DNA from: Thelonectria olida
Taxonomy: Eukaryota; Ascomycota; Sordariomycetes; Hypocreales; Nectriaceae
Assembly: GCA_020736575.1 (NCBI GenBank)
Contig: JAGPYM010000076.1
Location: 1 to 64,000 of the forward strand
Direction: 5' to 3'
DNA length: 64,000 nucleotides
The notes under the pieces were generated by a model, which saw only the letters and a program-made list of their open reading frames with translations, was not told the origin of the DNA and ran no database searches. The translations under genes and the position numbers were made by a program. This document shows, piece by piece, positions 59,983 to 64,000 of the stretch (its first letter is position 1; every line of letters starts with the position of its first letter).

Positions 59983-60430
59983 TTCTTTATATTACTTTTA
60001 GTAATATATTTATATTAGCTAATATAGGAATATTAAGAAATTATAATTATTTAAAATACTTTCTAAACTCTCTAGTTAAATAAATATATTTAAGGAAATT
60101 TATATAATATAATAGATATTAAGCTATTATATTAATATTATCTTTTTAAATTATAATATATTTAATTAATAAGAAGTTAGCTATATTAAGTTATATATTA
60201 TATAATTAATTAAGTTATATAAACTAGAGTTTAAAAGAATAGTACTTTTATATTAAAAGCTTAAAATATAGTTTATTAAATAAGGTTTACTTAATAAGGA
60301 TTTTTATTTAAAAGCTAATTATAAATCCTTTAAAAAACCTTATTATAATAAATATAAGGCTGGGTTTTACTTATATTAACCTTTATTATATACTAGTACT
60401 AGGCTTATTTTAATAAATAATAATATATTT
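59975..60430 (+). mobile_element. Copy E, 5'-truncated variant of the repeat family
   Basis: Starts in the middle of the element (TTAATTCTTTATATTACTTTTAGTAATATA, matching the segment near 48825). It runs collinearly to a tail TACTAGTACTAGGCTTATTTTAATAAATAATAA, the variant tail also seen near 49000 and 49390. It lies directly on the 3' end of the secreted-protein fragment. A clean duplication is not evident. Confidence 0.55.
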
Positions 60431-61570
60431 TAAAGCTTTAAAAATTGAGAAATATTAAAAATAAAAAGTAATAAAAATTTTATTAATTTTAAAGGGCCCA
60501 CATTTTATTTATAAAATAGAGTATAAATTTTTAAAGTAAAATACTAGTATTAGTAAATACTTTATAGTAAAATATTTATTTTCTTTAAAAAGTAATTTAA
60601 TCTTATTAAATTGTAAGTAGAGTAGCTAGGAAAATATTTTCCCAAGTTTCTTTATAACTTTTGCCTTATTTTTTAAGAAGATCACTTAGCTGTTATTATA
60701 CATTTGCAATAAATAGAAGTAATTGAGCTATAGACGGGGAGTAAGAGAAGTGCCCTTCTCTTAGCTTCTTGAAATGTAAGGAACCTCGATATCATCCGGC
60801 GCAGTGCAGCTGATCTTTTTTCAGAGCTAATCGTCTAACAGCTTATCTTAGCGAAAATGTACCTATAATCGTAGGCGTCTGGCGCAGGTATTTTGGTGTG
60901 TTGCGAAATGTACCTCATTGTTGCCACCTCACTGGTGATAAATAGCTAGAGTTATTCCTATGTTTTTCGGGGCTCTCTTGGTGGACGATGTCGACCTGGA
61001 TCAGTTGATCCTTCAGTCTCAAACTCAACCTAAGTATTCTAAACTACGGGTGAGTTCTTTCACGCGAAGAATTGGGCGAGGAGCTGAAAGATCTGGAGAG
61101 CGTCATTCTAGATGTTACTACGTGTCTTATGCGAATAACCGTTGTCACATCGTATCACTAAGGCTGCTCTGACACACGGGCTGTCTGACCAACAGGATCA
61201 AACTTGGATGAAATAGATAGTGAGGAAAGCCCCGTCACAGCTGACAAATACGACCCTATCCAAGGAAGGATAAAACAGGTCAACTTCAGCCACTCAATTA
61301 GTTCGAAATCAAGAGCTTCAACGCAGTCAAAAATCCCCCGTTGAATGTGACAACCGTTTACTACTTAAGTAGAAATAAGATTGTCGTCGAGATGCCCGAC
61401 AACGCGACTGATGATAGAACCGCATTTGACAAATTCAGCATTCCTGCTCCTGCAGTTAAAGTGGCTATCAATGGTGACGCCGTTAAACTCGACAATACCG
61501 CCGCAGACGCAGTTACGGCCTGTGAGCCTGAGTTTTGTCCTTGTAACTCTGTAGGTAACTGCATAACACT
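60431..61570. other. Spacer, partly AT-rich, no confident gene
   Basis: AT-rich until about 60700, then balanced. Two overlapping opposite frames at 61341-61574 have no motif. The minus-strand one (Ala/Ser/Leu-rich, hydrophobic) could be a former C-terminal tail of the CFEM gene but is separated by a stop. Confidence 0.35.
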
Positions 61571-62301
61571 CTAGTCAGCTATGAGTTTCGGTAAAGAAGT
61601 GGGACAACATACAACAGATGAGCCTGTCTCAATCGTAGTCACTATTACTCCTGCAGCGTTGGTCATGATGACAGTGCGGCAGGGGACGGTGGTGCTGCTA
61701 TTACCTAATATGAGGATCTCGCCGGTTACGGTAAAGACATTTCCAGCGGAGTCGGTGGTTGTGATCAGTGTGGTGGGGATCGGCGCTGTGGAACTTCCAG
61801 TCGCAGCCTGGGTGGTGGCTTGCAGCGCCGAGGCCGTCGTGCTTGAAGGCTGTCCGGATAAATTCGTAGGGGCAGGGCCAACAATGGCGCCAGCAGAGGC
61901 GCAATATTGCATGCCGAATAATATGGCAGCTAAAAAGATAGGGATGTTAGAGATTCAGTGCTCTTTAGGAGGATGTGTATCGGATGTAGCGTACAATTCA
62001 CATCTGTTCCTACGGGGCAGGCCTGAATACTACAATCTTATAGGCCCGCTAGAAAGTTGGCGTTCATGCAGAGACACTTAACGTCAGGACCGTCAGGGGT
62101 GGGAGGGCAGCCGAGGGATAGTGAGAGTCCGATGATATTCGAAAAACAAAGTTGCTCCGAGTTTTGTTAGCAGATACCAAATAACGTTAATTGTGGTGAT
62201 CAGGATGTACTTACTACGCAGGCGGGTAGGTCATTGAGACTCTGCGCTAGAGCGGGAGCTGGGATGGGGGCGGCAATGAAGAAGAAGCAGGAGACCTTCA
62301 T
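61571..62301 (-). pseudogene. CFEM-domain secreted protein with one in-frame stop
   Basis: Exons 62301-62215, 62154-61995 and 61929-61571 join cleanly into 201 codons plus stop. A signal peptide (MKVSCFFFIAAPIPAPALA) precedes a CFEM domain with all eight Cys: LPACV, QLCFS, LGCPP, VKCLCMNANF, DCS, QACP and YCASAG. A Ser/Thr/Ala-rich tail follows, as in wall-linked CFEM proteins. Family role: extracellular haem/iron capture or host/surface interaction, often GPI-anchored. One codon in exon 2 reads TAA (at 62048-62046, within FLAGL*DCS), where the family has Arg or similar (G-I-R-D-C). Everything else is intact. It is either a very recent pseudogene or a sequencing error. No clear GPI signal at the end. 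Confidence 0.75.
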
Positions 62302-63175
62302 TTTGAAGTTTGAGCGAATGGGTTAATGTGCACCGTATAATGAACGACCTTAAAAGGACGATGGATACTAGACTGGCTGCAGAGGTGTTGGCTGAAATAA
62401 AGTTCTAGGAATACTTAATAGAGAACGTCCAGCCAGCCTATCAGCCTATGCTGCAGCTTTACTAGTAGTTGAATTGTAGCAGGAGAGATACTCTGGATCC
62501 AGGCGGGATGGACATTTTATATACTGCTTGAGAACGTCTAAAGTGGTTAGGTGGCGTAATGCTTCAAAATTTAGCTCAAACTCTAAGATCCCACTCAACT
62601 ATTCCACCAACGCCAAGGCGTCATCATTCGAGGTCGAGACTATCAACAGCCCCCCGCCAGTTGCGACGTGGGGGCTGTGTTGCTGGCGTGCCGAGTTGAG
62701 ACGAGGGCAGCTGTAATGCTTTCTATCTAGTCGTTGGGCTTCTAGGAACTCAGCTGACGACTTATAAGATATTGTGACTGCCGATTTCTCGTCTTGTCAC
62801 AAAGTTTATACAGGGAAAGCAGTATGAGTGGTCGTTCCAATTAAAACCGTAATTTTACACTCTTAAATTAGCTCTGAAAAAGCTTGAGAGTCTAGCTTGA
62901 TAGCATTACTATAACTTTATTACAAGAGGTGTTAATAGCTCGATTGACGTGGCGAGCCGTAGGTGGCTTAATAGGGAGCTAGAGTAGCTTTGCTAATAAG
63001 CGTGCTAAGGACAATTATTACTATCTTATCCTCCCCCTTTAAAATAGAAGTTAGAAGCTCTAGCTTCACTTAGCCTTATAATAGTGCAGACTTAGTTGCG
63101 TTAGCATTTGGTAGTTAAGTAGTATATATATTATATATAGGGTACATTTGTATTTATATAGCAGACGACTAAGGT
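62302..63175. other. Spacer, no gene seen
   Basis: Upstream region of the CFEM gene and 3' side of the ankyrin gene. Short frames without motifs. Confidence 0.35.
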
Positions 63176-64000
63176 TTATACCCACGCTTTATCCTTTTCA
63201 AACTCTTCCAGCGCTTGGTAAAAGTCGTCCTTATTCAATTTACCCTCTATAGCCACCTCCCTTGCTGTTCTCCCTCGTCTGTCTGTCGCCTTGAGATCGA
63301 GTCCCTTTTGCAGCAAAAACTGAAATCTCCAAATCAGGTTGTCTTCACCCAGCCCAGACTGTGCAACGAGATGCAGCAGCGTGCCCCCGTCTGACGGCTT
63401 GACCTTCCAGTCGACGCCGGCCTTGTCCAGCTTGTTAAACACTTCCTCGTCGACGTCTTTCCACTCTCGCACGTCTAGGCCCGTCTCCGTGGCCTCATGG
63501 CATAGTCCATGCCACATCTCCTTGTCCGTTTCCATGTGGCCGTTGTCGTCGAGAATTAGTTCTACGACTGTTTTACTAGCGTGGTTTGGCAGGTTGATGT
63601 CCTCGATGCACTTGTACTTATCCAGCAAATCGTAGAATATCTCGCGCTGCGCTGTGCCGGACCAGATGCTTGTTATGTCGTTGTCAGCGAGGTAATGCAG
63701 CGCTGTGTTCCCCTTTCTATCTTTTGCCCGAGCGTCGGCGCCCGCCTCGAGCATTTCGCGCACGCAGCCTTCGGGTTCGGCCATGTCGATGTGCATGTTG
63801 CGTTGAGGATGAAGGCGCATACGGCGAAGAGCAGCGTGCAAGGGGTATAACCCGTGCTGATCAGGCTGGTTCACTAGAGAAGGGTGCTTGGAAACAAAGC
63901 TGCGCAGGGTGCGGCGCACAACAGTCAGGCGACGGAACCATATGTTCTGGTTGCTGCTGACTTCGACGAGGAGGTGATGCAGGGCATTCTTGCCCTGGTC
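63176..64000 (-). CDS. Ankyrin-repeat protein, C-terminal part (right-truncated)
   Basis: An open frame from the window edge to TAA at 63176 encodes 274 residues. Ankyrin-type units are visible: DQGKNALHHLLVEVS, DQHGLYPLHAALRR, DRKGNTALHYLADND, SDGGTLLHLVAQSGL and DRRGRTAREVAIEGK. Between them lie longer insertions, for example around REMLEAGADARA. Such arrays mediate protein binding, and in fungi they often form the C-terminal part of larger NACHT/HET or ankyrin-only proteins. The N-terminus is outside the window, so the class cannot be decided. No intron is needed in the visible part. Confidence 0.88.
   Translation of the reverse strand, partial: DQGKNALHHLLVEVSSNQNIWFRRLTVVRRTLRSFVSKHPSLVNQPDQHGLYPLHAALRRMRLHPQRNMHIDMAEPEGCVREMLEAGADARAKDRKGNTALHYLADNDITSIWSGTAQREIFYDLLDKYKCIEDINLPNHASKTVVELILDDNGHMETDKEMWHGLCHEATETGLDVREWKDVDEEVFNKLDKAGVDWKVKPSDGGTLLHLVAQSGLGEDNLIWRFQFLLQKGLDLKATDRRGRTAREVAIEGKLNKDDFYQALEEFEKDKAWV

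Overview
The window is nuclear DNA of a filamentous ascomycete (Pezizomycotina). The evidence is short GT-AG introns of about 45-120 bp with CTAAC/CTGAC-like branch sites, fungal-only families (Zn2Cys6 regulators, CFEM, HET, DUF7730-like and mid2-like one-pass proteins), secreted plant-cell-wall hydrolases, and sharp alternation of GC-balanced gene blocks with extremely AT-rich blocks. The AT-rich blocks (about 8.0-10.3, 17.4-24.1, 40.3-40.6, 42.5-45.5, 48.3-50.0, 53.0-55.9 and 60.0-60.7 kb) look like transposon sequence worn down by repeat-induced point mutation (RIP). The species cannot be named from the sequence alone.

Layout. 0-7.8 kb: 3' half of a one-pass membrane protein, an Hsp70-like ATPase, a divergent membrane-tailed GTPase and a coiled-coil protein. 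10.4-16.4 kb: two more one-pass cell-surface proteins on the minus strand. 17.4-24.1 kb: AT-rich repeats. 24.9-28.8 kb: a HET tail fragment, an intact aldo-keto reductase and wrecks of an alcohol dehydrogenase, a flavin monooxygenase and a transcription factor. 29.2-34.5 kb: a short Zn2Cys6 protein with an internal minisatellite and two decayed LINE pieces. 35.0-47.9 kb: a hemicellulose-degradation neighbourhood with GH11 xylanase, CE1 feruloyl-esterase-like enzyme, a broken GH62 arabinofuranosidase and GH10 xylanase. An intact pogo/Fot-type DNA transposon sits inside an older repeat at 42.8-45.5 kb. 50.7-64 kb: an F-box-like protein, a broken Zn2Cys6 gene, a DUF7730-like protein, a secreted-protein fragment cut off by a repeat, a CFEM gene with a premature stop, and an ankyrin-repeat protein running off the right edge.

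How parts fit. The four hemicellulose genes cover the xylan backbone (GH10, GH11) and its side chains (GH62, CE1) within 13 kb, and two GGCTAAA boxes lie upstream of GH10, as expected for XlnR/Xyr1 control. The most novel-looking item is a roughly 0.9 kb repeat family without a coding region. It has a fixed 5' end, a (TAA)n tail, 10-14 bp target duplications and a 5'-truncated copy, which suggests a SINE-like or non-autonomous LINE-like retroelement. One copy was later split by the pogo-type transposon with a clean TA duplication. Many genes here are partial or broken, so the region behaves like a fast-evolving accessory compartment.
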